DNA of 64,000 nt from Nostoc sp. NIES-3756 (GCF_001548375.1 NZ_AP017295.1:1522501-1586500), one strand, 5' to 3'; positions 38,390-47,576 are shown, counted from the first letter of the stretch. Notes: generated by a model from the letters alone, not told the origin. Numbers and translations: made by a program.

Positions 38390-38602
38390 CTACTCTTGCA
38401 CCACCTCAACCAACTCCTCAATCATCACATCAAAAGTCTTAGCTAACTTTTGAATGGCAGTAAAATCTACAGTTGCTAATCCAGGCGATCGCGCATAGGT
38501 TCTTAGAGTGCTATAAACTACTCCAGAACGGTCAGACACTTCCTTCAAAGTCCAACCTCTCTGGGACGCATACTCTCGAATCTTGAGGCGAATCATTCCC
38601 AT
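38390..38602 (-). CDS. Small XRE-type DNA-binding protein
   Basis: About 70 residues from ATG 38602; the frame stays open to an ATG at 38650, but the domain starts at MIRLKIREYASQRGWTLKEV. A helix-turn-helix of the Cro/CI type occupies nearly the whole protein (LKEVSDRSGVVYSTLRTYA), ending IEELVEVVQE. It could be an antitoxin-like or autoregulated repressor, but no toxin-like partner is adjacent. The start is uncertain. Confidence 0.75.
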   Translation of the reverse strand: MGMIRLKIREYASQRGWTLKEVSDRSGVVYSTLRTYARSPGLATVDFTAIQKLAKTFDVMIEELVEVVQE

Positions 38603-38822
38603 AATATACTGAATAAGTGACTTGTATGAGTCGCTAAATAATTGTATCATATAAAACGATCGCCCCCCGGCCTAGGAAACTGAGAGAGCGATCGCCAGCA
38701 ATGGGACATAACCCAACGCGAATTTTTAAATACACATCCCGTAAAAAGTGAGAACTTCCTGTTTTCGCAAGAATTATCTTTTCTTACGAGGATGATCTTT
38801 TTTCTTATCAGGATTATCTTTT

Positions 38823-39317
38823 ATGGTATCATCACTCAACCCAAAAGCAATTGTCATCCGTTCATCAAAAATTGTTCACAAATCTTTAACTCCACATCCA
38901 CTAGCAAGATTTGTCACAGAAGAAGCAATTTGTTTGATGTTTCGGATTGGATTTGATGATATCTATACAGTTGAATGTTGGCGGTATGTAGTTTACGTCC
39001 ACGCTCAAGGTGTGAGTTCATTTGTTAGTTATGCGGATTTTCCGCCAACAGTAGGAGTTCAACCACCAACCAGAGCAGATTTCATCAAATGGCGCAGGCG
39101 GTGGCGCAAACAACACAACCAAGCTCACCGCAAGCAAGCACCAGAATGGTGGGAAGAATATTTTATTAGTGAATTTTGGCAAGCACCAACAGAGTCTGTT
39201 TTACACAGTTGGGGTGAATTAGTTGGGACAATTAAATTTGCTTTTAGCGAAGATACTTTAGCGGAAATATTTAACTTCTACGGGCATACATCATTACTAA
39301 AACACCTGCAAGGATAA
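38823..39317 (+). CDS. Conserved-looking protein of unknown function
   Basis: A 164-residue, aromatic- and Arg-rich protein ([16 protein letters not shown] near 104-120, [12 protein letters not shown] near 125-136). No membrane segment, signal or recognisable motif. The 3' end runs 47 bp into the tail-to-tail YnfA gene, an unusual overlap. It may be a cyanobacterial hypothetical; no family name is supported. Confidence 0.6.
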   Translation: MVSSLNPKAIVIRSSKIVHKSLTPHPLARFVTEEAICLMFRIGFDDIYTVECWRYVVYVHAQGVSSFVSYADFPPTVGVQPPTRADFIKWRRRWRKQHNQAHRKQAPEWWEEYFISEFWQAPTESVLHSWGELVGTIKFAFSEDTLAEIFNFYGHTSLLKHLQG

Positions 39318-39600
39318 TAGCGGTTCCTATCCAATCCCACCTATCAGGGGGAATTTTGTCAATTAGCCATCCCCAGATAATGGAAAGAATAATGAAAATA
39401 CCACCATAAGCTGCATAGGCTCGTCCAAAGTTGGCGGGTTGAAGCGTAGCGACAAATCCATATGCAGAGAGAAGAATTACCCCTGCTAATGTGAGCCAAA
39501 CGCTTTTTCCTTCGCGCAGCCACAACCAAATTAAATAGCCACCACCAATTTCACACAAACCCGCCAGCACAAAGACCAATATCGAAAAAATATTTGTCAT
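39271..39600 (-). CDS. YnfA-family (UPF0060) small membrane protein
   Basis: A 109-residue protein with four membrane helices, the standard YnfA length. Family features: [20 protein letters not shown] at the start, the YGFVATLQP and [13 protein letters not shown] segments, and [14 protein letters not shown] near the end. It belongs to the small multidrug-resistance fold, but its transport substrate is unknown. The last 16 codons overlap the convergent neighbour. Confidence 0.92.
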   Translation of the reverse strand: MTNIFSILVFVLAGLCEIGGGYLIWLWLREGKSVWLTLAGVILLSAYGFVATLQPANFGRAYAAYGGIFIILSIIWGWLIDKIPPDRWDWIGTAIILAGVLVMMYARRS

Positions 39601-39790
39601 AAAATTTCAGCACTTACGCATCAAGGTTGTTTGTTGAGACTAGGTGTAAGCGTATTGGACACCTATACCCCTACACTCTTGCCAAACCCTTGATTTTTAG
39701 TTTCCATGCGTAAATCCTAAATTTGTTGACTGTCAACCGTTAACAGTCAACAGCCAACAAAAAAGATGTACAAATTAGTTAGGCTATCGC

Positions 39791-40693
39791 TTACTCATTG
39801 ACTTTATTAGCAGCTCGATGAGCGCGTGCTTCTGCCGAAGCCATGACTTCATCAAAGTTTTCCAGCACTTCGCCAGGGAAGTTTTCTAAAGCTCTGGTAG
39901 AGATAGCGACTCGATTTTTGCCTTCATCTAAGTCAATAATGACAGCTTTGACTGTTTGACCAACTTGAAAGACTTTTTCTAGCGACTCAATGAATTTTTG
40001 ACTTACTTGCTTGATATGTAGTAAAGCACTCAAACCATCTAAATTGACAAACACTCCAAAAGGTTTAATACCAGTTATCTTGCCTTCTACTAACTGACCA
40101 ATTTCTAACTGACTGAAGTTACTAGAACGGGTTCCTAAACGTTGGGAAAGAACAAGTTTTTTGGTATTACGGTCTACTTCTAAAAAACCAGCCGTTAAAG
40201 TTGTACCTTTAAGCGATTCTAAATTATCACGTTCTATCAAGTGCGATCGCGGAATAAATCCCCGCAAAGATTGGAAATCGACTGTGACACCACCCTTATT
40301 CACACCAGTCACACGCACTTCCACCGTTTGGGAATCTTCTTGCAATTGCGCCAACTTTTCCCAAATGTGCTGAATTTCTAACTGTCGTCGAGAGAGAGTT
40401 ACTTGACCTTCTTCATTCTGTTCACGAATAATTAAAAACTCAATCTCCTCATTTAACGGCAGTACTTGCGCTAAATCGGTAACTGTTCTCAAAGAAGCCT
40501 CTTCGCGGGGAATATAAGCTGACGACTTGCCACCAATATCAACATAAGCTCCATCAGGGTCAAGTTGAAAAACTTTGCCGTAAACAACTTGTCCCTTTTG
40601 AAACTGATAATCGTGATTTTCTAGTGCTTTAGCGAAGTCGTCCATTGTGAAAGACGAACTGGCTTTTTGAGATAGTTTCGATTCGGAGTTCAT
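39791..40693 (-). CDS. S1-type RNA-binding protein, cyanobacterial small S1
   Basis: A 300-residue protein with three S1 domains (about 34-105, 120-185, 200-272), the layout of the short cyanobacterial S1 proteins (Rps1 type, about 300-330 residues) rather than the six-domain E. coli RpsA. Motifs: GKVFQLDPDGAYVDIGGKS, RVTGVNKGGVTVDFQ, GKITGIKPFGVFVNLDG. It probably helps mRNA binding at the 30S subunit or acts as a nucleic-acid-binding relative; which of the paralogues it is cannot be told here. Start ATG 40693; the internal Met 17 is an alternative. Confidence 0.85.
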   Translation of the reverse strand: MNSESKLSQKASSSFTMDDFAKALENHDYQFQKGQVVYGKVFQLDPDGAYVDIGGKSSAYIPREEASLRTVTDLAQVLPLNEEIEFLIIREQNEEGQVTLSRRQLEIQHIWEKLAQLQEDSQTVEVRVTGVNKGGVTVDFQSLRGFIPRSHLIERDNLESLKGTTLTAGFLEVDRNTKKLVLSQRLGTRSSNFSQLEIGQLVEGKITGIKPFGVFVNLDGLSALLHIKQVSQKFIESLEKVFQVGQTVKAVIIDLDEGKNRVAISTRALENFPGEVLENFDEVMASAEARAHRAANKVNE

Positions 40694-40782
40694 GACTATT
40701 GAAATTAAATTGTTTTTATTTACGCTTCGCGTGCCAGTTATCAGTTATCAGTCATCAGGTTATGTTGACTATTGACTGTTTA

Positions 40783-40802
40783 CCCTGAGCGAAGTCGAAG
40801 GG
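40783..40802 (+). repeat. Dispersed 20-bp palindromic repeat
   Basis: CCCTGAGCGAAGTCGAAGGG is an imperfect palindrome that I recall from intergenic regions of many bacterial genomes. It lies between the S1 gene and the dienelactone hydrolase stop. A TTATCAG-type heptamer tract is just to its left. Confidence 0.6.
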
Positions 40803-40812
40803 TTGACTGAAT

Positions 40813-41559
40813 TTAGGCTGCCAGTGCAGTTCCAAATAGCTGCTTTACTTGTTCCCAAGCATCAGCTGCTGCTTGTGGATTATAGCTGGCTCGATGGTCA
40901 CAGAAAAATCCGTGATCAGCTCCATCGTAGCGGAACACACGATGAGAAATGTTGTACTTTTCTAACTCATTTTCGATTTGGTCTACCTGTTCTTGAGGAA
41001 TGCTGGCATCTTCTGTACCAAAGAAGGTGTAAATTGTCCCTTTAATTTCTGGTGTGCGGGTAACGGTAGGATTTCCACCGCCAAAGGTGCGAGTAGTTAT
41101 CCCTGCACCGTAAAAAGATGCCGCAGCTTTGATATCTGGTAAGGTAGCGGCAAGGTAGGTAACATGACCACCAAAGCAAAAGCCAATACAGCCAAAGCCG
41201 TCTTTTTTCACATTGGGCAGTGTTTTGAGATAATCAATGGCTGATTGAATATCGCCTAGTAACTCTGATGCTTTAGTTTGCATCGCATAACCTCTGCCGA
41301 CTTCAATATCTTGGGGTGTGTAGCCAGTTTCAAAGCCTGGTGCTTGGCGTTGGAATAGTGCTGGGGCGATCGCCACATACCCTAATTTGGCAATTCGTTC
41401 GGTTACTTCCCGAATATGCACATTAACGCCAAAAATCTCTTGTATGACCACAATTCCTGGATAAGAACCGGGTGCTTGTGGTTGTGCTAAGTAAGCAGCT
41501 ACTTGTAGATGATCTTGCGAAAGTTGTACTGTCTCCGTAACTAATACTTGCTCAGTCAT
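40813..41559 (-). CDS. Dienelactone hydrolase family protein
   Basis: A 248-residue alpha/beta hydrolase of the carboxymethylenebutenolidase type. The nucleophile is Cys in GFCFGG (near 124), the acid Asp in FGTEDASIP (near 178) and the His in GADHGFF (near 209). The early VVIQEIFGVNVHIRE (near 37-51) carries the family Glu. The enzyme opens the lactone ring of dienelactones, but the natural substrate in cyanobacteria is not known. It is not coupled to catechol genes here. Confidence 0.88.
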   Translation of the reverse strand: MTEQVLVTETVQLSQDHLQVAAYLAQPQAPGSYPGIVVIQEIFGVNVHIREVTERIAKLGYVAIAPALFQRQAPGFETGYTPQDIEVGRGYAMQTKASELLGDIQSAIDYLKTLPNVKKDGFGCIGFCFGGHVTYLAATLPDIKAAASFYGAGITTRTFGGGNPTVTRTPEIKGTIYTFFGTEDASIPQEQVDQIENELEKYNISHRVFRYDGADHGFFCDHRASYNPQAAADAWEQVKQLFGTALAA

Positions 41560-41652
41560 ATAATTTTTACCTGTGCTGTGTGGTTAATCTCTCTGATTAT
41601 TTGATATAACTAGGCTACTTTTATCAGATAATCAACTACCAATAGTTAAGTT

Positions 41653-41693
41653 AGTTCGTAATTCATAATTTGTAATTTGTAATTAAGAATTAC
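41653..41693 (+). repeat. AATTCGT/AATTTGT heptamer tract
   Basis: Five degenerate 7-bp units of the AATTCGT type upstream of the GntR regulator. Same family as at 789 and 59778. Confidence 0.65.
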
Positions 41694-41717
41694 TAATATC
41701 AGCATTGAGGAGGTTGG

Positions 41718-42704
41718 GTGATGATTCAATTCCGTATTCAGCCAGATAGTGAAATTCCTGCATCAACCCAACTATTTAACCAAATTCGGTTTGCGATCGC
41801 TTCTCGGCAATATCCACCCGGATACAAATTGCCCAGCACAAGGGCGTTGGCGATGCAAACAGGGTTACACCGTAACACTATTAGTAAGGTGTACCGTCAG
41901 CTAGAAGAAGACGGTTTTGTCGAAAGTTTGGCAGGTTCAGGTATTTATGTCCGCGCTCAGGGTCATGAGGGCGGTAGCAGGCTACAATCGCCAATTTTGA
42001 CGCAACACCCCGAAGCATCAAAAGTTTTGCAGCAAGCCCTTGATGAACTCCTCAACCAAGGCTATTCCCTCAGTCAAGCACGGGAAATATTCTTGGCAGA
42101 AATTGACTGGCGCTTGCGTTGTAGCGCGCGGGTATTAGTAGCAGCACCAACTCAAGATATGGGTGTCGGGGAATTAATGGCCTATGAATTAGAAGAAGAA
42201 CTCAAAATACCAGTACAGATAGTAGCGATTGATGAATTAGCCTCTGTACTAGATAAGACTACCTCGGCAACAGTTGTCACCAGCCGCTATTTTATCAACG
42301 ATGTAGAAGCGATCGCTGCTCCTAAAGCCATCCGCGTCATCCCTCTGGATATCTATGACTACAACAAAGAAATCACCCTCCTTAAACAATTAGCCAAAGA
42401 TAACTGTGTAGGAATAGTTAGCTTGAGTTCAGGAATTGGTCGCCAAGCAGAAGTCATCCTCCACGGATTACGCGGTGACGAATTGTTAGTCATGACCGCC
42501 CAACCAAAAGATAATTACAAAATGCAGGCGATCGTCAAACGAGCTGAAGTAATTATCTGTGACCAAGCCTGTTACGCTATAGTCCAAGCAGCCGTACAAG
42601 CAGCCTCAGAAGACATTATCCGCCCACCAAAACTAATTAAGGTCGAGAATTACATAGGCACAAATTCTATTAACCTACTCAAACGAGAGTTGGGACTAGG
42701 TTAA
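41718..42704 (+). CDS. GntR-family transcriptional regulator
   Basis: A 328-residue protein. The N-terminal winged helix (about 10-80) shows the GntR pattern: PASTQLFNQIRFAIASRQY, LPSTRALAMQTGLHRNTISK and YRQLEEDGFVESLAGSGIYV. The C-terminal 220 residues resemble an effector-binding domain of unknown ligand and are not an aminotransferase domain, so it is not of the MocR type. ATG 41718 is preceded by GGAGG. It stands alone between a hydrolase gene and a hydroxylase gene; targets are unknown. Confidence 0.85.
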   Translation: MMIQFRIQPDSEIPASTQLFNQIRFAIASRQYPPGYKLPSTRALAMQTGLHRNTISKVYRQLEEDGFVESLAGSGIYVRAQGHEGGSRLQSPILTQHPEASKVLQQALDELLNQGYSLSQAREIFLAEIDWRLRCSARVLVAAPTQDMGVGELMAYELEEELKIPVQIVAIDELASVLDKTTSATVVTSRYFINDVEAIAAPKAIRVIPLDIYDYNKEITLLKQLAKDNCVGIVSLSSGIGRQAEVILHGLRGDELLVMTAQPKDNYKMQAIVKRAEVIICDQACYAIVQAAVQAASEDIIRPPKLIKVENYIGTNSINLLKRELGLG

Positions 42705-42705
42705 G

Positions 42706-42836
42706 CGAGATGAAGGAGATGAGGGAGATGAGAGAGTAGGGGAAGATGAGGGAGATGGCGAAGCAGATGAGCAGAGGAGAAAAACAGTTGACTGTTGACT
42801 GTTGACTGTTGACTATGGACTAATGACTAACAACTA
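42706..42836 (+). repeat. GATGAGGGA and TTGACTG repeat tracts
   Basis: After the GntR stop comes a purine tract of GATGAGGGA-like 9-bp units (about 42706-42780), then (TTGACTG)3 and ATGGACTA/ATGACTA units (42787-42836). These are short tandem repeats, with no gene. Confidence 0.7.
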
Positions 42837-42899
42837 ACTTGCTCAAACAAAGCCGATCGCGTAACAATAAGAGTTAAGATTGCTTAATTTCTCTTAACA

Positions 42900-44159
42900 A
42901 TGGCGCTAACGCAGCTTAATCAAACTATTTCTCCTCAACCGACACCGCCAGACCAGCGAGGTTACGACTATGATTTAGTCATCGTCGGCGGTGGAATTGT
43001 TGGGTTAACTCTAGCCTCAGCATTAAAGGATTCTGGCTTGAATATACTGTTGATTGAGGCTAAAGTCTCATCGGCAGCCGTAGCTAAAGGACAAGCCTAC
43101 GCAGTCCATATGCTGTCAGCGCGAATCTATCAAGGAATCGGCATTTGGGATAAAATTCGTCCTCAAATTGCTAAGTACAGCCAAGTTCGCCTTTCTGACG
43201 CTGATTATCCTGGTGTGGTGGAGTTTGAAACCAGCGATTTGGGAACACCGGAATTAGGTTATGTAGCCGAACACCAAGCTTTACTGGAACCCCTACAGGA
43301 GTTTGTCCAGAATTGCCCAAATGTTACCTATCTCTGTCCGGCTGAGGTGGTGAGTACTAAGTATCACCAAGACGTAGTAACTATAGAAATTAAAATTGCC
43401 GAACAATTACGCACAGTCCGCAGTAAATTAGTCGTAGCTGCTGATGGTTCACGATCGCCTATTCGTCAAGCGGCTGGGATCAAAACTCACGGCTGGAAGT
43501 ATTGGCAATCTTGTATAGTCGCCTTCGTCAAGCCAGAAAAACCCCACAATAATACAGCCTACGAAAGATTCTGGCCTAGCGGCCCCTTTGCAATTTTACC
43601 TTTACCTGGGAACCGTTGCCGCATTGTTTGGACAGCTCCCCACGAAGAAGCCAAAGCTTTGTGTGCTTTGAATGACGAGCAATTTTTGCAAGAACTTACC
43701 CAGCGTTTTGGTAGCCAGATGGGTAATTTGGAACTACTAGGCGATCGCTTCGTTTTTCAAGTGCAACTCATGCAAAGCGATCGCTATGTTCTCCCCCGTC
43801 TAGCATTAGTTGGCGATGCAGCACACAACTGTCATCCTGTAGGCGGACAAGGCTTAAATTTGGGTATCCGAGATGTTGCAGCTTTGGCACAGGTAATCCA
43901 AAAAGCACATCAAACTGGTGAAGATATCGGCAATATTCGCGTATTAAAACGTTACGAACGTTGGCGACAAGCAGAGAATCTAACAATATTAGGCTTCACT
44001 GATATGTTAGACAGAATGTTTTCTAACCAATTCCCGCCAATAATGTTTGTACGTCGCTTGGGTTTATGGTTTTTGCGTAGCGTTCCCGCACTCAAAGTAT
44101 TTATGCTCAAGTTGATGATTGGTTTGAAGGGAAGAACCCCAGAATTAGCGAAACGTTGA
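42900..44159 (+). CDS. UbiH/COQ6-family FAD-dependent hydroxylase
   Basis: A 419-residue flavoprotein monooxygenase. FAD motifs: VIVGGGIVGLTLASAL (dinucleotide fold), VVAADGSRSPIR (DG motif) and LVGDAAHNCHPVGGQGLNLG (GD motif). The family adds hydroxyls to quinone or aromatic rings; in cyanobacteria the homologue is linked to quinone or tocopherol-type aromatic metabolism, so that is the likely but unproven role. It probably acts at the membrane surface. It is convergent with the Nif11-like gene across a hairpin. Confidence 0.82.
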   Translation: MALTQLNQTISPQPTPPDQRGYDYDLVIVGGGIVGLTLASALKDSGLNILLIEAKVSSAAVAKGQAYAVHMLSARIYQGIGIWDKIRPQIAKYSQVRLSDADYPGVVEFETSDLGTPELGYVAEHQALLEPLQEFVQNCPNVTYLCPAEVVSTKYHQDVVTIEIKIAEQLRTVRSKLVVAADGSRSPIRQAAGIKTHGWKYWQSCIVAFVKPEKPHNNTAYERFWPSGPFAILPLPGNRCRIVWTAPHEEAKALCALNDEQFLQELTQRFGSQMGNLELLGDRFVFQVQLMQSDRYVLPRLALVGDAAHNCHPVGGQGLNLGIRDVAALAQVIQKAHQTGEDIGNIRVLKRYERWRQAENLTILGFTDMLDRMFSNQFPPIMFVRRLGLWFLRSVPALKVFMLKLMIGLKGRTPELAKR

Positions 44160-44219
44160 CTTATTAGGGGATAGGATACAGGTGACGATATAGTTGTTTT
44201 TTGGTCACAGGTAATAGCA

Positions 44220-44250
44220 AATGGGTAAATATTTTCTAAGATTACCCATT
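44220..44250 (+). terminator. Hairpin between convergent genes
   Basis: AATGGGTAA pairs exactly with TTACCCATT around TATTTTCTAAGA. It lies between the hydroxylase gene and the Nif11-like gene, which converge, so it may end both transcripts. Confidence 0.65.
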
Positions 44251-44271
44251 ACCCATTACCTATTCCCTAAT

Positions 44272-44505
44272 TTATCTAGGGTGAATGTGTTTTCTAGGAC
44301 CCCAACCTGGATTGATAATAGCAGCCAAATCTTCTTCAGATAATTTGTTAATTTCTGTCTCTAGTTCTTCTTGTGTGAAATCATAGCCACTCTCTTTAGC
44401 AATCTTAATAAAGGCTTCTGGATTCTCAGTTGCTTTCAGTCTTTGTTTTAATGCTTGATTTTCCTTCACAGCCTTCAAAAGTTGAGCAGCATTTTGTTGA
44501 GCCAT
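44272..44505 (-). CDS. Nif11-like leader peptide family protein
   Basis: A 77-residue protein with the Nif11 pattern: helical N-terminus (AQQNAAQLLKAVKENQALKQ) and ESGYDFTQEELETEI in the middle. Related leaders guide modifying enzymes to a C-terminal core cut after a GG-type site. Here the end is IINPGWGPRKHIHPR, with no GG site, no Cys and no Ser/Thr cluster, so a lanthipeptide-type product is unlikely. No modification or export gene is nearby. It may be a stand-alone Nif11-type protein of unknown role. Confidence 0.8.
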   Translation of the reverse strand: MAQQNAAQLLKAVKENQALKQRLKATENPEAFIKIAKESGYDFTQEELETEINKLSEEDLAAIINPGWGPRKHIHPR

Positions 44506-44957
44506 GATAGCCTCTCCTGTATTAAATATTAGATTTAAAGGTAGAGCCGATACAATTAAGAACCACAGCTTAATTTATCTGTATTGCTCTATTCCTAGAC
44601 TTGCACGATTTTTAGTTATTCGTCGTGTACCATAAGAAGGAATAAATAAATTAAAAATCCTGAAAAACCTCTGAATTTTAGCTATTTAACAACAAAAATT
44701 AATAAAAAACTATATTAATTAATAAGAAGTAAAAAACTTTTACTTTTCCTTTTATCTAACTACGTATCACTTCTAGCTGCATGATCCCAAAACTAAATAT
44801 CCACTTCAACTTCTTATAGGTCTAGGATACAATCTGCGAGCGCTTCTGTTAGGGCAAGCTTGATCTTCACCAAATCTCAACGGCAAAAAACAACGCTAAC
44901 ATCGGAAAATAGGAAATCATCAGTAAATTAATTGCCTAGACTGAATGGGGGATAACT
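44506..44957. other. AT-rich gap before the DUF2839 gene
   Basis: 452 bp with no reading frame or RNA gene that I can see. AT-rich, containing the Nif11-like promoter and the DUF2839 promoter in divergent arrangement. Confidence 0.45.
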
Positions 44958-45173
44958 ATGGGTGAAGCGAAACGTCGGAAAACTACAATGGGGGAAAAAT
45001 ACGGGCAAGACACTCGTATATTACCTTGGGTTCCCATTACTAAATCTCAAGCTGAACTATTTGTTAGCTGGACTACTCGCGGTGCTTGGGTAGGTATTGG
45101 GGCTATGGTTGTAATTTGGGTGACTATCCGTTTTATTGGGCCAGCTTTTGGTTTATGGCAAGTGGCGGACTAA
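44958..45173 (+). CDS. DUF2839 family small membrane protein
   Basis: A 71-residue protein. The first 20 residues are basic (MGEAKRRKTTMGEKYGQD), followed by one hydrophobic helix (about 42-62) ending near WQVAD. This is the pattern of the cyanobacterial DUF2839 family. Ribosome site GGGGGA precedes ATG. Function unknown. Confidence 0.85.
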   Translation: MGEAKRRKTTMGEKYGQDTRILPWVPITKSQAELFVSWTTRGAWVGIGAMVVIWVTIRFIGPAFGLWQVAD

Positions 45174-45191
45174 AATTTCTGTCACAGGATA

Positions 45192-45222
45192 GGGGTGTAA
45201 GTGTTCAAAAGACTTACACCCC
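45192..45222 (+). terminator. Hairpin after the DUF2839 gene
   Basis: GGGGTGTAAGT pairs exactly with ACTTACACCCC (11 bp) around a 9-nt loop, 18 bp behind the stop. No T tract, so strength is uncertain. Confidence 0.65.
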
Positions 45223-46118
45223 ATAAACTAAATAAGCTTGTTAAGCTATTTGGAGCAAATTTATGACTAATGTCATAAACCTACAAGCAAAATTAGGCAA
45301 TTTATATTACTGTTTAAGCTTTGTATCTATTACTCTTGCTAGATTGACCTAGTGTTAGTGTTAAATATGATTAGCTACAGAGCATGACAAGCAGCATTCT
45401 GTTCAAATGCTCCTTCAAGGGATGGTTTAATGACGTACTTAACTTTTTGTTACGTTTAAAGCCACAAAAAATACTGCCGAAATGGCAACATACTTATCTT
45501 GAGTTTAGTTATGCTCGGTTTCATGCCTATAAGCATTCGAGCTATAGTTATATTTTTCTTAAGTGTAATTAATTCCCTAATATACTCTGAACATTGCGCT
45601 AACTTTGCACTCTCAAGCTTGTACTCTAATTGATTCAACACCTACAGTCAGGAGGGTAGCATTTAAGCAAGGCCAAATATTGGCAAAATCCTCAACAATA
45701 AATCTGTGATTATACGGCAGAACAAGTTGATAGAGAATCTCAACTAGATGTAAAAACTGTGAATATCGCTATTATATAGTGCCGAAACCACAGAAACAGA
45801 ATCCGTGATTTTCCTATGGTTGACAAAGGCTAAATCTGAGTTAATCTTGATGCGATCGCTGCTAATAATCATTAAATCAGGTTAAGTTATGTAAATTATA
45901 GTTAATTTTCTTCACTTATCTGATTGTCTTGATTGTGCAAAGTGAATTGTTTGATACGGCAGAGCTTGCAGTTTTCCCTTACCTTGAGCAAGGTAGCCAA
46001 TTAATGGCTGCAATAAATTTTGGGTAATTGTAATGAATAGTTTACAATACCAATTGGTGAGAGAATCTAAAAAAAATATAAAAGAGACTAAAATGACTGT
46101 GGTGTCTGGAGGACAAAA
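45223..46118. other. Long stretch without a clear gene
   Basis: About 900 bp. Short open frames exist (45384-45572 forward, 45456-45641 reverse) but lack ribosome sites or family resemblance. At 45935-46027 a GTG-started 30-codon frame reads VQSELFDTAELAVFPYLEQG and then SQLMAAINFG, which looks protein-like and may be a gene fragment. I cannot identify it. Confidence 0.4.
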
Positions 46119-46463
46119 GTGTTTCTAAGACTAGCGCATCAACATCGGCAGTTCGTTCAAGATTTGGTAATGAACCTCCAAGCCTTGGCAATTGTACTAG
46201 AACGGCGGGGCTATCCTGCGTCCTGTTATACCTGCGGCGACCAAATGAACAGTGCTTCATTTATGGTGAGCTTGGGTAACAATCATCTAATTCGCTTCCT
46301 AGTATCTGACTATGGCATCACCTGGACAGAGATGCGCGATGATCGCGAATTAATGAAACTAGAAGGAGCAGAAGCAATTAACCAATTACAGGAATTAGCC
46401 AATCTTGTGAAGCAACCTATCCCAGTTACTTCAACAAACAAGGCTTTGGCAAAACGGGTTTAA
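46119..46463 (+). CDS. DUF1815 family protein
   Basis: A 114-residue protein starting with GTG; GGAGG lies just upstream and fits this start. The sequence (FVQDLVMNLQALAIVLERRG, YTCGDQMNSASFMVSLG, VSDYGITWTEMRDDRE) matches the cyanobacterial DUF1815 family as I recall it. No membrane segment or enzyme motif. Two cysteines in ASCYTCGD could bind metal. Function unknown; it stands alone. Confidence 0.82.
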   Translation: MFLRLAHQHRQFVQDLVMNLQALAIVLERRGYPASCYTCGDQMNSASFMVSLGNNHLIRFLVSDYGITWTEMRDDRELMKLEGAEAINQLQELANLVKQPIPVTSTNKALAKRV

Positions 46464-46839
46464 CATCAACTGTAGGTTGGCTTTTCTAATTAAATTTCAC
46501 CCAAAATATAGAGAATTAAGGTTTAGTTAGCAATTATTAGCTATTAATAATTACCCTTATGTAATTAATTAGCTAATCCTTGCACTTTGTCTAAAATATG
46601 GGTGCTGAAACCTAACTAGTTAGTAGATACTGACGTTCCAAACGAAAAGATTTGGAACTAAATTTTGTTTGTAAATTATGTATAGCAGGGGATAGGGAAT
46701 AGACTCTAAAGTAGGTTAGTACAAATTGTATAAGGCGATCGCATTTTTAAGTATGGGCATTATTTTCATAAATGCTACAACTCAACCCTTTTTTATGTTA
46801 TTCCAGATGTGGAAAAACTAACTGCCGAGTAACCCAAAG
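46464..46839. other. Gap before the thioesterase gene
   Basis: 376 bp, AT-rich, containing one HIP1-like octamer near 46735. No gene, repeat array or strong terminator seen. Confidence 0.4.
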
Positions 46840-47340
46840 ATGTCTGAAGAACAATCTAGCCAAGCACAATTGCCGCCTACTGATGCCATAGAACTTTCAT
46901 CGCTACGTCAGTTCGAGAGATGGTTTGAGTATCCTGTGAGAGTTCATCCCCATCATACTGACTATACAGGTATTGTTTGGCATGGCACTTATCTAACTTG
47001 GATGGAAGAAGCAAGAGTAGAATGTTTGCGTTCTATCGGGGTTGAGTTTGCCGATTTAGTGGCCTTAGGCTGCGACTTACCCGTAGTAGAACTTACTGTG
47101 CGCTACCATCGTGCAGTTGAGTTAGGTATGGCTGTGGTGGTTAAAACTCGCATGGTTGATGTTACAGGTGTGCGCATCAACTGGGATTATGCAATTGTTT
47201 CCACAGATGGACAGCAATTATTTGTAACTGCCAAAGTAACATTAGTAGCCTTAGATAAAGAAAGAGGCAAAATCATGCGTCAGTTACCTACAAACGTTAA
47301 AGATGCCTTAGCAAAGTTTTCAGCTTTACACAGTAACTGA
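46840..47340 (+). CDS. Hotdog-fold acyl-CoA thioesterase (4HBT type)
   Basis: A 166-residue single hotdog domain. The motif HHTDYTGIVWHGTYLTWMEEAR holds the catalytic Asp (near 40) and the conserved His and Glu of YbgC/4-hydroxybenzoyl-CoA thioesterase relatives. The first 25 residues are an unstructured extension. It probably hydrolyses a small acyl-CoA in the cytoplasm. The DHNA-CoA thioesterase of phylloquinone synthesis is a member of this fold, but this sequence is not closest to it by eye. No operon partner. Confidence 0.82.
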   Translation: MSEEQSSQAQLPPTDAIELSSLRQFERWFEYPVRVHPHHTDYTGIVWHGTYLTWMEEARVECLRSIGVEFADLVALGCDLPVVELTVRYHRAVELGMAVVVKTRMVDVTGVRINWDYAIVSTDGQQLFVTAKVTLVALDKERGKIMRQLPTNVKDALAKFSALHSN

Positions 47341-47378
47341 TGAGAGAAAAGAGAAAGGGAATCCTTCCCCTCTCTCCT

Positions 47379-47576
47379 TCATTTCCCCCTTGGCACTTGT
47401 GATAACGTTTTTGCAAACTGCATGATTTGATGCCAGATATCCTGGGGTGTAATGCCAAAACCAATGTTTAGTAACACGAGAATAGCTGCAATAGTTAAGG
47501 CATTGGTAATGGTTGCTTTTAATACTTTCCAAACTATAACAAATACAATCCAAGCTACAATAAGAGTAGGGATCAT
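47379..47576 (-). CDS. Small membrane protein of unknown function
   Basis: A 65-residue protein with two hydrophobic segments (about 3-20 and 24-45) and a polar tail ending SQVPRGK. It resembles small cyanobacterial hypotheticals, but I have no family name. It is convergent with the thioesterase gene. The start ATG 47576 gives a typical MIPTLIVAWIVFVIVWK helix. Confidence 0.6.
   Translation of the reverse strand: MIPTLIVAWIVFVIVWKVLKATITNALTIAAILVLLNIGFGITPQDIWHQIMQFAKTLSQVPRGK

Noticed and set aside
38390..38602. Toxin-antitoxin pair around the XRE protein
   Set aside because: Neither neighbour looks like a toxin: one is an SDR enzyme, the other a 164-residue protein on the other strand.
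44272..44505. Nif11-like peptide as part of a natural-product cluster
   Set aside because: No modification, protease or export gene within the surrounding genes.
45384..45641. Two short overlapping frames on opposite strands
   Set aside because: No ribosome site, no recognisable domain, composition not convincing.
47326..47553. 75-codon minus-strand frame over the small membrane protein gene
   Set aside because: Alternative frame of the better supported 65-residue protein at 47379-47576.
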